Shown here: in pieces, positions 34,401 to 41,699 of the stretch
Numbering within the stretch: the first letter of the stretch is position 1
How the letters are laid out: every line of letters starts with the position of its first letter
Virus record (IMG/VR): IMGVR_UViG_3300020125_000659
Location: 1-45,165 of that record
Strand: one strand, 5' to 3'
Length of the DNA: 45,165 nt
Source: a virus
The notes under the pieces: generated by a model
What the model saw: the letters and a program-made list of their open reading frames with translations, nothing else
Database searches by the model: none
What the model was told of the DNA's origin: nothing
Translations under genes and position numbers: made by a program

Positions 34401-37170
34401 TTGGAGTTGGCGAAGTAGTGGGCGTTGGTGTTGGTCCGCCAAGCTCGTCAGCTCCAATATCAAAAGCCACACTTTGCGGCCGGGGAGCGCCCTCAAAATC
34501 CACAGGAACATCGACAGACAAGGTATTTCCTAAATTATATGCTGTTCCTCCGGCGGTTGTAAGTTTCAAGGTTGGGGGATAACCAGTTTCGTCAACAAGC
34601 GGATCGCCATAAATACTATGCGGATCAAGAGTATTAATGCAATCCGAAGTACAAAGCCCTCCTCGGCGATAGTTTGTTCCATGAAAAGAAACAATTGTAG
34701 TACAGCCAGGGCAATCATAAGTATTATAGTTAAAGGCATTTACGCCAGGGATAAGGTTGGTAATATTAACCAATCCCGCCGAGGGCGTGAGAGCTTTATT
34801 AAGAAAAATGTTATTTGTAATCGAAATCGACCCAGTCCAACTAGCCGTACCTGCATCACAATTGGCATCATCAATACTTGCCAGTAAGTTTTCAGCGAAA
34901 GTGTTGTTATAAATCTTCGTTGGCCCGCCCGTAACTGGCCCACTGGGGCAAAGCTGAACCCCAATATCCGAATCGTAGAAACGATTATTCTTTATAATCG
35001 TTCCTGTATAACTAGTAGCTCCATTGAACCAAATCCCGCGTCCAGAAGAACGTAAGGTTTTGATGGTATAGAACAAATTACTATCCATCGTAATATTGTC
35101 GCCGCCACCCTCAACACTAATTCCCTGAGCATCGCCAACACAACCACCACCCATTTCGTGAATAGTATTTCCAAACGCGGTTGAGCCAGAAGAAACCGAA
35201 AACCGAATCCCAGTTCCATTATCCGTCAATCCAGCTGGGCAGCCCGCGACAGTTCCAGTACAAAGTGGAAACAACGGAGGAACCTGAATTGCATAGATGT
35301 TGTTATTCGAAACTATTCCTGTCAAATCCGATTCCATGCGGATACCTTCTTGTCCGCAGTGGTGGATTGTGTTGCCAATCATTTCGTTGTCACGAGCTGC
35401 GAGCGAGCCTGAGCCGCTCGCATCAATACAACGATCCATCACATAACCAATATCGAGGTTATAAAAATGCTGTGCCGAATTGGCAAAAAGCCGCGCAATG
35501 CCATAAACTCGTTCGCGCTGAATCTTTAGCTGCCCACCACTGGGATTGGAACGAAAGGTGATGTTATCTCCACCTCCGCCATTTTGCAGATTGATTGCAG
35601 CAAGATCAGTCGGAATCTTCACATAAGTTGCTGTGTTTGGATTTGCCCCACTAGCCAAGTGCAAGCAAACCGCGCCGGCAACATACCGAAACATTCCGGC
35701 TGGAACCGTCGAATCACAAGCCGTAGAAGATCGATCAATATGATTTTCCTGCTCCGATCCTGAGCCTTCCAAAGACCAAACCGCAAAAGGATATTGTCCC
35801 GAAACTCCACAAGTTCCACTAGTACAATTAAAAACCCCCGAGCCGATCGAAGACCAAGTTGATCCATGAATATCTGTTGTACCATCAAAAATTGTTGTAT
35901 CGCCGGCAAAGTTCTCAACCGTTACAGGATTTCCAGCTGTTCCATAACAAGCCACCGGCCAATCCCAGCGTTTGTAAACCTGCCCACTTTCTCCTCGAAG
36001 CTCAAGAAAATCTCCTGGTCCGACCCCTGTGGTCCCACCAGCACAAGAAACATTCGCTTCCGAGTTCCATGCCCCAGTTCCCCCAGGAGATCCTGCACAG
36101 CTTGAGGCTTTGCCATCGCCATTGTTAGAGCAAGTTTGATCGACATACCAAATATCATTTGGTCCGGGCGTGGCCGAAGTTGTGGGAGTTGGAGTCCTAG
36201 AAACTGTTGGCGTAGCTGTCGGTGCTGTAGAGGTTGGGGATAAAGTTGGAGTCGGAGTAGTTGTTGCTGTTGGAGTAACTGTTACCGTCGGCGTTGCGCC
36301 GGTACAAGCTCCAGTTACAATCGCGCTATTCCAAGTCGGCGAAACAACTCCAGTACAAACTGCGTTGTTGTTTGTTGCGGCAGCATCGTCGACGCCATTT
36401 TGCCCACCAGAACAAGCTCCAGAAGCATGATCCCGCATTCCCCAAACTGAAACTAAATTCGGCGCAGAGGAAGAAATCTGACAAGCCGAATTTGCTAAAA
36501 GATTTGTGGTACTCTGTGCTCCAGTCCATTGGCGGACTTCTTCAACACGAATGTTTAGGGTTGGAAGAAAATTACCGTTGTTTGATGCGCCAACAGAACC
36601 AGTGCCATAAGTTACGTTTACAACATCTCCCGCTCCACAACCTAGCAATCCACCATCTTTGAAAACACACATATCCCCAACAGACCGACCCGCACAGGCG
36701 TTGTTTGTTGTATCTCCCGCACAAAAAATACAAGCAACCTCATGCGGATTTGTATCAAACGTAACTGTCTGAGCTGTTTCTGTTGCGCCACAACGACATC
36801 TAACTTTTTGAACCCCGCCACCCGGATCCCATTGAACAGCCAAACCCATTTCATTAGTTGCCGCACAAACCCCGCTGTTACAATCCGCCGCAACTGCACA
36901 TGCGGCTCCGGCGTTTGTTCCACCAACACAAACCAAAGCTCCGGCTTGGCCCGCAATAAATTGTTCCCGCGTGCCCGGAGGGCTGGAGCCCATCAACACA
37001 ACACCTTCCAAAGTTGCTGCTGTTCCAGAATTACAATCAAAAGGTGAAACAAGAGGATTCGTAGTAGTAACCGCCGCGCTTGAACCTTGAGCTGTAAAAT
37101 CCAACGAAGCCAAGGCTTCGCCCTCAAAGCTCAAAAGAAAACCAATTACTACCAGAATCCTAATCATCAT
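31438..37170 (-). CDS. Giant secreted-type fibre protein: beta-helix, Thr-Pro linkers, C-terminal knob
   Basis: The 1910-residue protein begins with a signal peptide (ILVVIGFLLSF to ALA, cut near 22). A cysteine-rich repeat (CVGGTNAGAACAVAADC) lies near residues 80-105. Five Thr/Pro/Ser-rich linkers stand near residues 290-333, 910-1010, 1350-1393, 1420-1463 and 1592-1629. Between the first two is a right-handed beta-helix-like region (about 334-907). Residues 1020-1340 hold fibre repeats with CVRFDG motifs, and the last 280 form a beta-rich tip. It is the only obvious receptor-binding fibre candidate. ATG 37170 overlaps the upstream stop as ATGA. Whether it is in the virion or exported is open. 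Confidence 0.7.
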   Translation of the reverse strand: MMIRILVVIGFLLSFEGEALASLDFTAQGSSAAVTTTNPLVSPFDCNSGTAATLEGVVLMGSSPPGTREQFIAGQAGALVCVGGTNAGAACAVAADCNSGVCAATNEMGLAVQWDPGGGVQKVRCRCGATETAQTVTFDTNPHEVACIFCAGDTTNNACAGRSVGDMCVFKDGGLLGCGAGDVVNVTYGTGSVGASNNGNFLPTLNIRVEEVRQWTGAQSTTNLLANSACQISSSAPNLVSVWGMRDHASGACSGGQNGVDDAAATNNNAVCTGVVSPTWNSAIVTGACTGATPTVTVTPTATTTPTPTLSPTSTAPTATPTVSRTPTPTTSATPGPNDIWYVDQTCSNNGDGKASSCAGSPGGTGAWNSEANVSCAGGTTGVGPGDFLELRGESGQVYKRWDWPVACYGTAGNPVTVENFAGDTTIFDGTTDIHGSTWSSIGSGVFNCTSGTCGVSGQYPFAVWSLEGSGSEQENHIDRSSTACDSTVPAGMFRYVAGAVCLHLASGANPNTATYVKIPTDLAAINLQNGGGGDNITFRSNPSGGQLKIQRERVYGIARLFANSAQHFYNLDIGYVMDRCIDASGSGSLAARDNEMIGNTIHHCGQEGIRMESDLTGIVSNNNIYAIQVPPLFPLCTGTVAGCPAGLTDNGTGIRFSVSSGSTAFGNTIHEMGGGCVGDAQGISVEGGGDNITMDSNLFYTIKTLRSSGRGIWFNGATSYTGTIIKNNRFYDSDIGVQLCPSGPVTGGPTKIYNNTFAENLLASIDDANCDAGTASWTGSISITNNIFLNKALTPSAGLVNITNLIPGVNAFNYNTYDCPGCTTIVSFHGTNYRRGGLCTSDCINTLDPHSIYGDPLVDETGYPPTLKLTTAGGTAYNLGNTLSVDVPVDFEGAPRPQSVAFDIGADELGGPTPTPTTSPTPTGITPTPTITPTSTPTLSPTATTSPTNTPTPTPTSTPTTTPTLSPTSTFVPTSAATATATTTKTATPTFTISPSPTATPGGTSTPSPFPVGVQTACPNCGNGAGGSLFGPSDGGTTSGVVSACNKAFGQIIADNGTFTSNACDEALQIIGMTCVSGNPNVCTVTGGGGGGSCPGIACNQYCLSDGTNCPAVSPPAFSALTGGTNTTAGPMIVSGGASLSGNVLANDVSCNGAGCVTLGPGSTINNEIKGTLPIANGGTAQIGFITNSCVRFDGTSLVSAAGDCPNGDTTGGFVSGNYITITGGNTINLDPSKMDNVTFGDNGNTFTSINWIFDGNGSSAQDPHIKVSTNQIQITNTGGDASLQTDGDINVGGFIHTSSLTANKCVRFDGSELSSAANDCGTGGSPVATITPWDCGSHNLQEGMGNSPICRTATPSSTPTATSTPTVTVTATPTATSTPTITPTPTPTATVTITQLPTQTPWDCGAGNLAEGLNNSPICRTATPSSTPTATSTPTITVTATPTATATSTPTATPTSTGIATATPGSGQFLAGPTAGGATPGVPTWRLIDSTDLPSTVTQCGGLIQGTCFNNPVTIPPGVVVDWSSDANVGVLDAPRKTDCSLVASEGRACWDSVLDVWGLGDGSVRQEVLMLHGKQTINGPVNFYNKDIVTPTPTPTVSPTTTPVLSPTPPASTFTATRTPTPTATVTPEINTNKISVHELTNLDRIIPNNSSDSASGNLCLMADQTKACHATLSDAGGLGALGFATNRVSITLSNFGGSALSCQMNNSFNSSACGELADGVTPHKFSTSPATSSAAATVANTVTETSIIGTISNGSLTLPANFWRLGRVIRLVVLGTVGTTSSPTLNIKLYAGATVLCSTGANTLPTLTGNRQFMLEAYIQARSAPGASANIQCEGLFKFVVTNPPTVTAGALVLADAPYISELSSTTQPVSVATNVTKALDIKVTWGTANSLNTITGDIVTIESLN

Positions 37171-37478
37171 GGCTCCTGTGAACAACACCAGGTAACGTCT
37201 GCTGTACCGCCAGTAACACTTGCTGTCATGGTATCAGCCATTCCGTTGAAAAAAGCCGTAACCGTTCCGGTGCTAAGAGTTGCCATGGTAAAGGTTGAAG
37301 AATTTCCAATCGTTCCAGTAATAAGAACCGTCGGTGAACCAGCTGTTACAACAATCCCGGACCGACAAGGTCCTTTATATTCGTGAAAATTAAAAGGCGT
37401 TGCTGGAAGTTTTGGAGAAGCTGACCAAGCAAGGGTTGGAAAAAATAACACAACTACCAAAACTAAAAGCTTTCTCAT
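37167..37478 (-). CDS. Small secreted-type beta protein
   Basis: This 103-residue protein has a clear signal peptide (LLVLVVVLFFPTLAWSA, cut near residue 20) and a mature Thr/Gly/Val-rich part with one Cys near 38 and CC near 98. It resembles one small beta domain. It is third in reverse order of the four signal-peptide genes and overlaps the giant fibre gene as ATGA. Function unknown. Confidence 0.65.
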   Translation of the reverse strand: MRKLLVLVVVLFFPTLAWSASPKLPATPFNFHEYKGPCRSGIVVTAGSPTVLITGTIGNSSTFTMATLSTGTVTAFFNGMADTMTASVTGGTADVTWCCSQEP

Positions 37479-37493
37479 TTTCCTTTCCTTTCT

Positions 37494-37649
37494 TTAAGGC
37501 GTAGAAGTTGGAGTTGCAGACGTAGTTGCTGTCGGTGTGGGAGTAGCCGATGGCACCGCATACGGCCCAACACATTTCTGATTCCATCCCCAAGCAAAAC
37601 TAGTTAAGCTAAAGATTGTAAAGAAAAAGAAAAATCCAATGATTTTCAT
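37494..37649 (-). CDS. Tiny secreted-type peptide with Thr-Pro tail, 51 aa
   Basis: The frame starts at ATG 37649, overlapping the TerL nuclease stop as ATGA, and ends at TAA 37494-37496. The product is a signal peptide (FFFFFTIFSLTSFA), a short part with one Cys, and a tail of alternating Ala/Thr/Pro like the linkers of the giant fibre. It may be a cut-down relative of the fibre N-terminus, or a surface peptide. Confidence 0.58.
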   Translation of the reverse strand: MKIIGFFFFFTIFSLTSFAWGWNQKCVGPYAVPSATPTPTATTSATPTSTP

Positions 37650-38485
37650 AACGCCTCTTTTTCTTCGGGAATATCGATTGTGGAAATTATGCTAAGATTC
37701 TTTTGAAACTCCAAAGTCTGAGTGCCTTGAAAATTTACAATGGCGTAACGAATAGGATCGATGATATTTTCGTAGTATCCATCCGAAGAAGGAAGTTCTT
37801 TTTCCGCCCGGCCTTGAACCTGCTCGTCATAATGATACCCACCCCGCAAAGCGTCTCGGAGAAGACTATTTGAAGGGCTATCATTCACAAGAAAACAAGG
37901 CTTTTGTCGATAATTCGAATTCATCAACTTTCTCGTTAGCTCAAGAGTGTGTTCGATCTTAAAATATCTATAGACTGGATTGATTCCAAATTCATTTCTC
38001 AAGATTCTAACTTCCGAATCTCCTGTTGGCCTTTCGAAATCTCCTGCTCTATCACAGCAATCCAAGAATCGACGACCAGGAAAATAAGTAGCAGACTGAG
38101 TGAGAATGTTGCGAACATAAAGACGAAAATCAACATCCGTACCCATGTCGGATTCAAGAACAACGAATTGGACGCCATCGATGAACTGACACCAAGCCAC
38201 AGCAGGATGATGATAGCCGAAATCCCAAGACCGAATAATAGGATACTTCGGCGAGACTTGAATCGGAACAAACATTCTCGCATCGTCATAATCATGGAGA
38301 AAAACCGGCTTTCCGAGGAAAGACGAGAAGTCGATTTCATATTCGCGGTTCCAATCATTAGCTGGGATCCCAGAACTTTGTTCGGCTTTCCAATCTTCCG
38401 AACGTTTTTTCGGATCGGCGGTGTAGTGAAGCTGCATTACGTAGAAACCGTTCTTTTTGTTCCGCCATTCCTTCACACCCTGCAT
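37646..38485 (-). CDS. terL-C: Terminase large subunit, nuclease part (split gene)
   Basis: The 279-residue protein matches the C-terminal half of phage TerL: a linker with DWNREYEIDF near residues 44-53, then RSWDFGYHHPAVAW near 85-98 with the first nuclease Asp, D141 or D146 in a LDCCDRAGD segment, and a final DPIRYAIVNF helix with a late Asp. These fit the RNase H-like metal site. It lacks any Walker A or B; those are in the gene 40337-41224, about 1.85 kb upstream. It overlaps the glycosyltransferase end by 13 bases and has no clear ribosome site, so it may rely on coupling. Confidence 0.82.
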   Translation of the reverse strand: MQGVKEWRNKKNGFYVMQLHYTADPKKRSEDWKAEQSSGIPANDWNREYEIDFSSFLGKPVFLHDYDDARMFVPIQVSPKYPIIRSWDFGYHHPAVAWCQFIDGVQFVVLESDMGTDVDFRLYVRNILTQSATYFPGRRFLDCCDRAGDFERPTGDSEVRILRNEFGINPVYRYFKIEHTLELTRKLMNSNYRQKPCFLVNDSPSNSLLRDALRGGYHYDEQVQGRAEKELPSSDGYYENIIDPIRYAIVNFQGTQTLEFQKNLSIISTIDIPEEKEAL

Positions 38486-39363
38486 AGGGATTCCACAAGA
38501 TCGATGGAATTGTTGAGATCATAAGTCTTTGCCTTTTCCGAAAGTTTCATACATCGATCTTCCATTCGAGAATCAGAAAGGCATCGTTCAATTGCGGCTT
38601 TGAGATCAGCAACCTCGGGCTTGGCGGTGCCAAGGTTTACGCCAATTCCAGTTTTTGCCACCCGCGCAGCCACAAAAGGCTTATCTTCGGTTTCGCCGGC
38701 GCAGATTATTGGTGTTCCATGATAAATTGCCAACGAAACTCCACCAAAACCACCGTTTGTGATGAATAAATCTAGATTTTCCATATAAAGATAGTGCTCA
38801 ATAGCCTCGGAGATGAGATAATAGCTACTTTTACAAGCTTTTTTTGCCGCTTCGATGAGAAATTGATCCTTTTTTGCCACAGTTCCTTGAGTTACGTGGA
38901 TATATGGGCGCTTTTTGCCAAAATTAACAGGTTTTCCCGCTGATTTCCGCACAACTGGGCCGATAAAGTGCAAGTTCCCATGATCTTTCGAGTCTTCGAA
39001 CTCCGGAAGCGAAGCTTGGAGGAACAGATTAGCATCTTCGTAGCGAAAAATCATGGGCAGAGCATTAAAAACCACCCAAGGAATGCCTTTTTGCTTGCAA
39101 AACTCCGCCGCGCCGAGGATTGGCAGCTCAGAAATGATCAAATCCGGGCAGAAAATGCGAGTTTCGAGATCGATTTTGGCGTTTTGGAAGGCTTTTTGGT
39201 CTTGAAAACGGGCTAACCAGACAGATAAAATCGCCGGCGAATCGTCTGGAACCTTGAAACTTAGGTAGGAAATTTGGTGATTTCGATTTTTAAGTGCGTT
39301 TTGAAACACCTTGGCGGGCGTTGAGTGGCCGATATAGTCATATCCGATAAATAAGATCCGCAT
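38473..39363 (-). CDS. GT1-type glycosyltransferase
   Basis: The 296-residue protein fits the UDP-glycosyltransferase (GT1/MGT) fold. The N-terminal acceptor half has IGHSTP near 11-16; the donor half has YIHVTQGT near 154-161 and the sugar-nucleotide signature at 197-243, including NGGFGG and ARVAKTGIGVNL. The usual donor-site His is Asn203. It lies between the two terminase parts and two genes from the Thr/Pro-rich fibre. Possible acceptors are fibre Thr/Ser, host surface glycan or a small molecule; none is shown. A hairpin sits in the 60-base gap before its ATG, and AAAGG is present. Confidence 0.82.
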   Translation of the reverse strand: MRILFIGYDYIGHSTPAKVFQNALKNRNHQISYLSFKVPDDSPAILSVWLARFQDQKAFQNAKIDLETRIFCPDLIISELPILGAAEFCKQKGIPWVVFNALPMIFRYEDANLFLQASLPEFEDSKDHGNLHFIGPVVRKSAGKPVNFGKKRPYIHVTQGTVAKKDQFLIEAAKKACKSSYYLISEAIEHYLYMENLDLFITNGGFGGVSLAIYHGTPIICAGETEDKPFVAARVAKTGIGVNLGTAKPEVADLKAAIERCLSDSRMEDRCMKLSEKAKTYDLNNSIDLVESLCRV

Positions 39364-39377
39364 AATAACCTTTCCAA

Positions 39378-39414
39378 GCCAGCCAAATCGTCCCCCAATA
39401 ACGACTTGGCCGGC
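39378..39414 (-). other. RNA hairpin before glycosyltransferase gene
   Basis: On the minus strand GCCGGCCAAGTCG pairs with CGATTTGGCTGGC over 13 bases with two G-U wobbles and an 11-base loop. No T-run follows. It lies in the only gap near the terminase insertion and may limit read-through or protect the 3' or 5' mRNA end. Confidence 0.5.
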
Positions 39415-39423
39415 CCGGAAAAA

Positions 39424-39663
39424 CTATTCGCCGGCCTGAAGCTTAGCCGTCAAAGCGTCCAGCTGTTCAACCGTAACAGGCGAGCCATTAGCCACCTGCT
39501 GCTTCAAAGTTGCAACATCAGCAATAATTCTATCCACCTCGGTCGACAACGCATCAAATGATTCGGTGAGTCCCATAGTTTTGTCCTCCTGTTCTTTTAG
39601 TCTTTGTTCTATTTTACTGATTAAATCACTGCTATCGCAGTGAAAATAAACATCGATCCTCAT
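39424..39663 (-). CDS. Small coiled-coil protein
   Basis: The 79-residue protein begins with a short beta segment (IDVYFHCD) and continues as one helix with heptad pattern. I have an impression of similar small tailed-phage proteins with an IDVYFH start near lysis or packaging genes, but no function is known to me. It overlaps the upstream gene as ATGA. Confidence 0.65.
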   Translation of the reverse strand: MRIDVYFHCDSSDLISKIEQRLKEQEDKTMGLTESFDALSTEVDRIIADVATLKQQVANGSPVTVEQLDALTAKLQAGE

Positions 39664-39857
39664 ACATAAACGCCTGAGATTTGACGAAAAACCTGACCAA
39701 CCATGTTCCAGCTAAGTTCGATCCATCTTTTGTCCTCCTCAGTAAGCTGCTCTTCAGATTGAAACTTCTCCCAAGCCGCTCGCTGTGGCGACCCAAAAGC
39801 AAAAGAAGCGTTGATGACTTTTGTCAAAGTTGTATTTCCCGTTGTCCCGCCGGCCAT
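39660..39857 (-). CDS. Small hypothetical protein
   Basis: This 65-residue protein has no recognised domain. It starts two bases after the small membrane protein, with AGGAGGC upstream, and overlaps the next gene as ATGA. It lies in the gene block that separates the two terminase parts. Confidence 0.6.
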   Translation of the reverse strand: MAGGTTGNTTLTKVINASFAFGSPQRAAWEKFQSEEQLTEEDKRWIELSWNMVGQVFRQISGVYV

Positions 39858-39858
39858 T

Positions 39859-40017
39859 TTAGCCTCCTACTCTTCCAAGATGACTTCCCAAAAGCTCACA
39901 AGTAAACCAAATTGCCAACCCAAGCCAACCAAAACTCGTTCGGGGCAAGGGAGGAATTTCAAAAGCCGCGAGAAAAAGTAGTACAACTGCGAGAACTTGA
40001 AAAATAAGTAGGATCAT
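39859..40017 (-). CDS. Small two-span membrane protein, 52 aa
   Basis: The frame from ATG 40017 (AGGAGG nine bases upstream) to TAA 39859-39861 gives a 52-residue protein with two hydrophobic spans (about residues 2-19 and 29-45) and a short PLPRTSFGW turn. Many tailed phages carry a similar small membrane protein with a GWLGLA segment. A holin-like or envelope role is possible but not shown. Confidence 0.65.
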   Translation of the reverse strand: MILLIFQVLAVVLLFLAAFEIPPLPRTSFGWLGLAIWFTCELLGSHLGRVGG

Positions 40018-40025
40018 AAATCCTC

Positions 40026-40337
40026 CTAGGGTTTTCCCACGCCTTTTGCCGCCGCGCTAACCCCAGCCTGAATGGCCTGCAACACCGCTGCGGAGATGGC
40101 GTTCGTAACCGCGACTTCACGATTCGCTTCGGCGTTAATTGCGTCTGTGTTCGCCATTGAGCTATAACCATGAACCTCGACGCTTTCGTCGCCTCTTTTG
40201 AACAATACCGACTCTGCCTTGACGTCTTTGCCAGAATCAATTGAAATCGAACCATCTTTGTTCTGGCGGATTTTCATAGTTGTTACATTTGCACAAGAGC
40301 AAAAAACAAATATAACAACTACAAAAATCTTAAGCAT
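40026..40337 (-). CDS. Putative lipoprotein
   Basis: The 103-residue protein starts with a hydrophobic signal (LKIFVVVIFVFCSC), with a weak lipobox FCSC near residues 12-15, then a polar domain and a basic, Ala-rich end. It might be an outer-membrane spanin or other surface lipoprotein, implying a Gram-negative host. ATG 40337 overlaps the end of the TerL ATPase gene. The lipobox is not textbook, so lipid attachment is uncertain. Confidence 0.55.
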   Translation of the reverse strand: MLKIFVVVIFVFCSCANVTTMKIRQNKDGSISIDSGKDVKAESVLFKRGDESVEVHGYSSMANTDAINAEANREVAVTNAISAAVLQAIQAGVSAAAKGVGKP

Positions 40338-41224
40338 CAAGCCACCTCGTCGAAAACCAGGTCTTTAAAAAACCCAGGATGTGCGGAAGAAACTCCGGTA
40401 AACCTGCCAGTACCTTCAATAGTAGGACGTGCTGCCGTATAAGTCTGACGGGCGTGTTCCCAAAAGGCGAACTCATCTGCGAAAATAGCCGTTGCCGACA
40501 ACTGACGCATTTGGTGTTCGCCCTGAGCAACTGCGACGATTTCAGAATGGGTTGTTGTGCAAATAATTCTCCCACGCTTTTGATCCGTCGGCGGAGGCGA
40601 AAAATCTCGGAGATTGTTGATGATGAACTTGGCACGCTTCACTAGTTCAAGAGAGCCTTCCGACTCATCGCGACCTTCTTTGCGTGCAGCAAAGTAAATA
40701 TATTCGCGGTCGTGGAAAAGGAGCAGCCAAACGTGAAGTGCAATACAGGTCCAACTAACCAGCATACGACGCGACTTAGGGACGAGGAGTCTTCTCTCAG
40801 TAAACCAGACGTGGACGAATCGTTCGAGATATTCGAGCTGGGGAAAGGGTTTGATAAGTCCGGCTTTGTCATGGGGATCTTCGGTTAGAACTTGTTCACA
40901 GAGAAATGGCCAAGGATGAGCTTTGTATTTCGCAATTTGCCTCCGGCGAATTAGGATTTGCTGAGCTTTTGCGCGGGCTTGGATAGAACTGAAAGAATTT
41001 CTTGGTCGATTGTTTGAGAGGCTTGGGAGGCTAACTTGTCTGCTATCTGAGTTTCCATCGGGGTTAGATTTCTCGGATCCACAAACCAAACCGCTCCCGG
41101 AGCTATCGAGGCTTCCCTGAGTTTTTGCCGAACCACCCGCAGTGTTTCCGTTGTCAACGGCGGTGGAATCTGAATCGTCGTTCTCAAGGTTGACATTAAT
41201 GTACGGTTCCTTGCCCACTAACAT
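40337..41224 (-). CDS. terL-N: Terminase large subunit, ATPase part (split gene; start unclear)
   Basis: From about base 40940 the frame encodes the N-terminal ATPase of phage TerL: KAHPWPFLCEQ, a Walker A-like PKSRRMLVSW, a Walker B FADEFAFWE and a coupling motif with GVSSAHPGFF, and stops just after it. The nuclease is a separate gene at 37646-38485. The only ATG of the frame (41224) gives a Ser/Asn/Asp-rich first 80 residues that look like a shadow of the 81-residue gene at 40951-41196. Near the domain start there is no ATG, GTG or TTG; CGGAGG is followed by ATT at 40937-40939. A -1 frameshift from the 81-residue gene, a non-standard start or a sequence error are all possible. Confidence 0.78.
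   Translation of the reverse strand: MLVGKEPYINVNLENDDSDSTAVDNGNTAGGSAKTQGSLDSSGSGLVCGSEKSNPDGNSDSRQVSLPSLSNNRPRNSFSSIQARAKAQQILIRRRQIAKYKAHPWPFLCEQVLTEDPHDKAGLIKPFPQLEYLERFVHVWFTERRLLVPKSRRMLVSWTCIALHVWLLLFHDREYIYFAARKEGRDESEGSLELVKRAKFIINNLRDFSPPPTDQKRGRIICTTTHSEIVAVAQGEHQMRQLSATAIFADEFAFWEHARQTYTAARPTIEGTGRFTGVSSAHPGFFKDLVFDEVA
40951..41196 (-). CDS. Small protein between TerS and TerL
   Basis: The 81-residue protein has good codon and residue balance, with APGAVWFVDPRNLTP near 32-46 and a helix after it. Its ATG overlaps the TerS stop as TAATG, with AAGGAA upstream. The TerL frame runs through the same bases in the -1 phase. This frame looks more protein-like. It could be a packaging accessory or the true N-terminus of TerL reached by frameshift. 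Confidence 0.6.
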   Translation of the reverse strand: MSTLRTTIQIPPPLTTETLRVVRQKLREASIAPGAVWFVDPRNLTPMETQIADKLASQASQTIDQEILSVLSKPAQKLSKS

Positions 41225-41699
41225 TTGAAGTCCAATCTGGCAATTCGCCGGTCTTTGAGTAGTGTTCTAGTTCTTCGTCGGTGCAGCGATCCAAAATAGA
41301 ATCCATATCATCCACAACCAAGCGCTGAGTTGCTTTTCCGCAGGCGCGGTCGAGAATGTCGTGGATAGCACGAAGGCGGGTGTTTGGCGAGACTTTGGCA
41401 GATTCGGCAATCTGCATGTTGAGCTGCATCATTCGGGGCGCAACGGCTTTAGCAATTGTTAATGGAGAAAACCTCTCAACTACTGCTGAACCAGAAGCCA
41501 AATTACGAATTGTATTTTCTGTCACATCTTGTTTGGCTTGGAGAAAGAAAGGATCGTTTAAGGTGAGGGAAACTGTTTGAACCGAAATCCCAAGCTCAGT
41601 GGCGATATCGAGATTTTTGATCCCGCGCATGTGGAGCGAAAAGATTCGCAGGTGCAAACCTTTGAGCATGGGCTTTCCTGCTGGGCGGCCGGCGGGCAA
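41196..41699 (-). CDS. terS: Terminase small subunit
   Basis: The 167-residue protein has an N-terminal helix-turn-helix (IATELGISVQTVSLTLNDP near residues 32-50), a long central helical oligomerisation part and an acidic tail. TerS rings bind the packaging site and load DNA to TerL. It is the first gene of the late operon. The start is TTG 41699, with TAGGAGAA nine bases upstream; an ATG at 41669 would cut the basic N-terminus and lacks a ribosome site. The late promoter must lie in 41700-42100 but I cannot fix it. Confidence 0.8.
   Translation of the reverse strand: MPAGRPAGKPMLKGLHLRIFSLHMRGIKNLDIATELGISVQTVSLTLNDPFFLQAKQDVTENTIRNLASGSAVVERFSPLTIAKAVAPRMMQLNMQIAESAKVSPNTRLRAIHDILDRACGKATQRLVVDDMDSILDRCTDEELEHYSKTGELPDWTSNVSGQGTVH

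Noticed and set aside
32283-34440. Short repeats that resemble a CRISPR array
   Set aside because: Irregular spacing, no constant repeat with unique spacers, and they encode Thr-Pro linkers in frame.
33865-34582. Long plus-strand open frames rich in Val/Gly or Ser/Trp/Arg
   Set aside because: They are antisense to the Thr-Pro linkers of the fibre gene; repetitive codons such as ACT-CCA keep several frames open. No ribosome sites fit.
38486-40336. Group I/II intron or intein between the terminase parts
   Set aside because: The gap is filled by five overlapping same-strand genes with ribosome sites, and neither part shows splice or intein end motifs.
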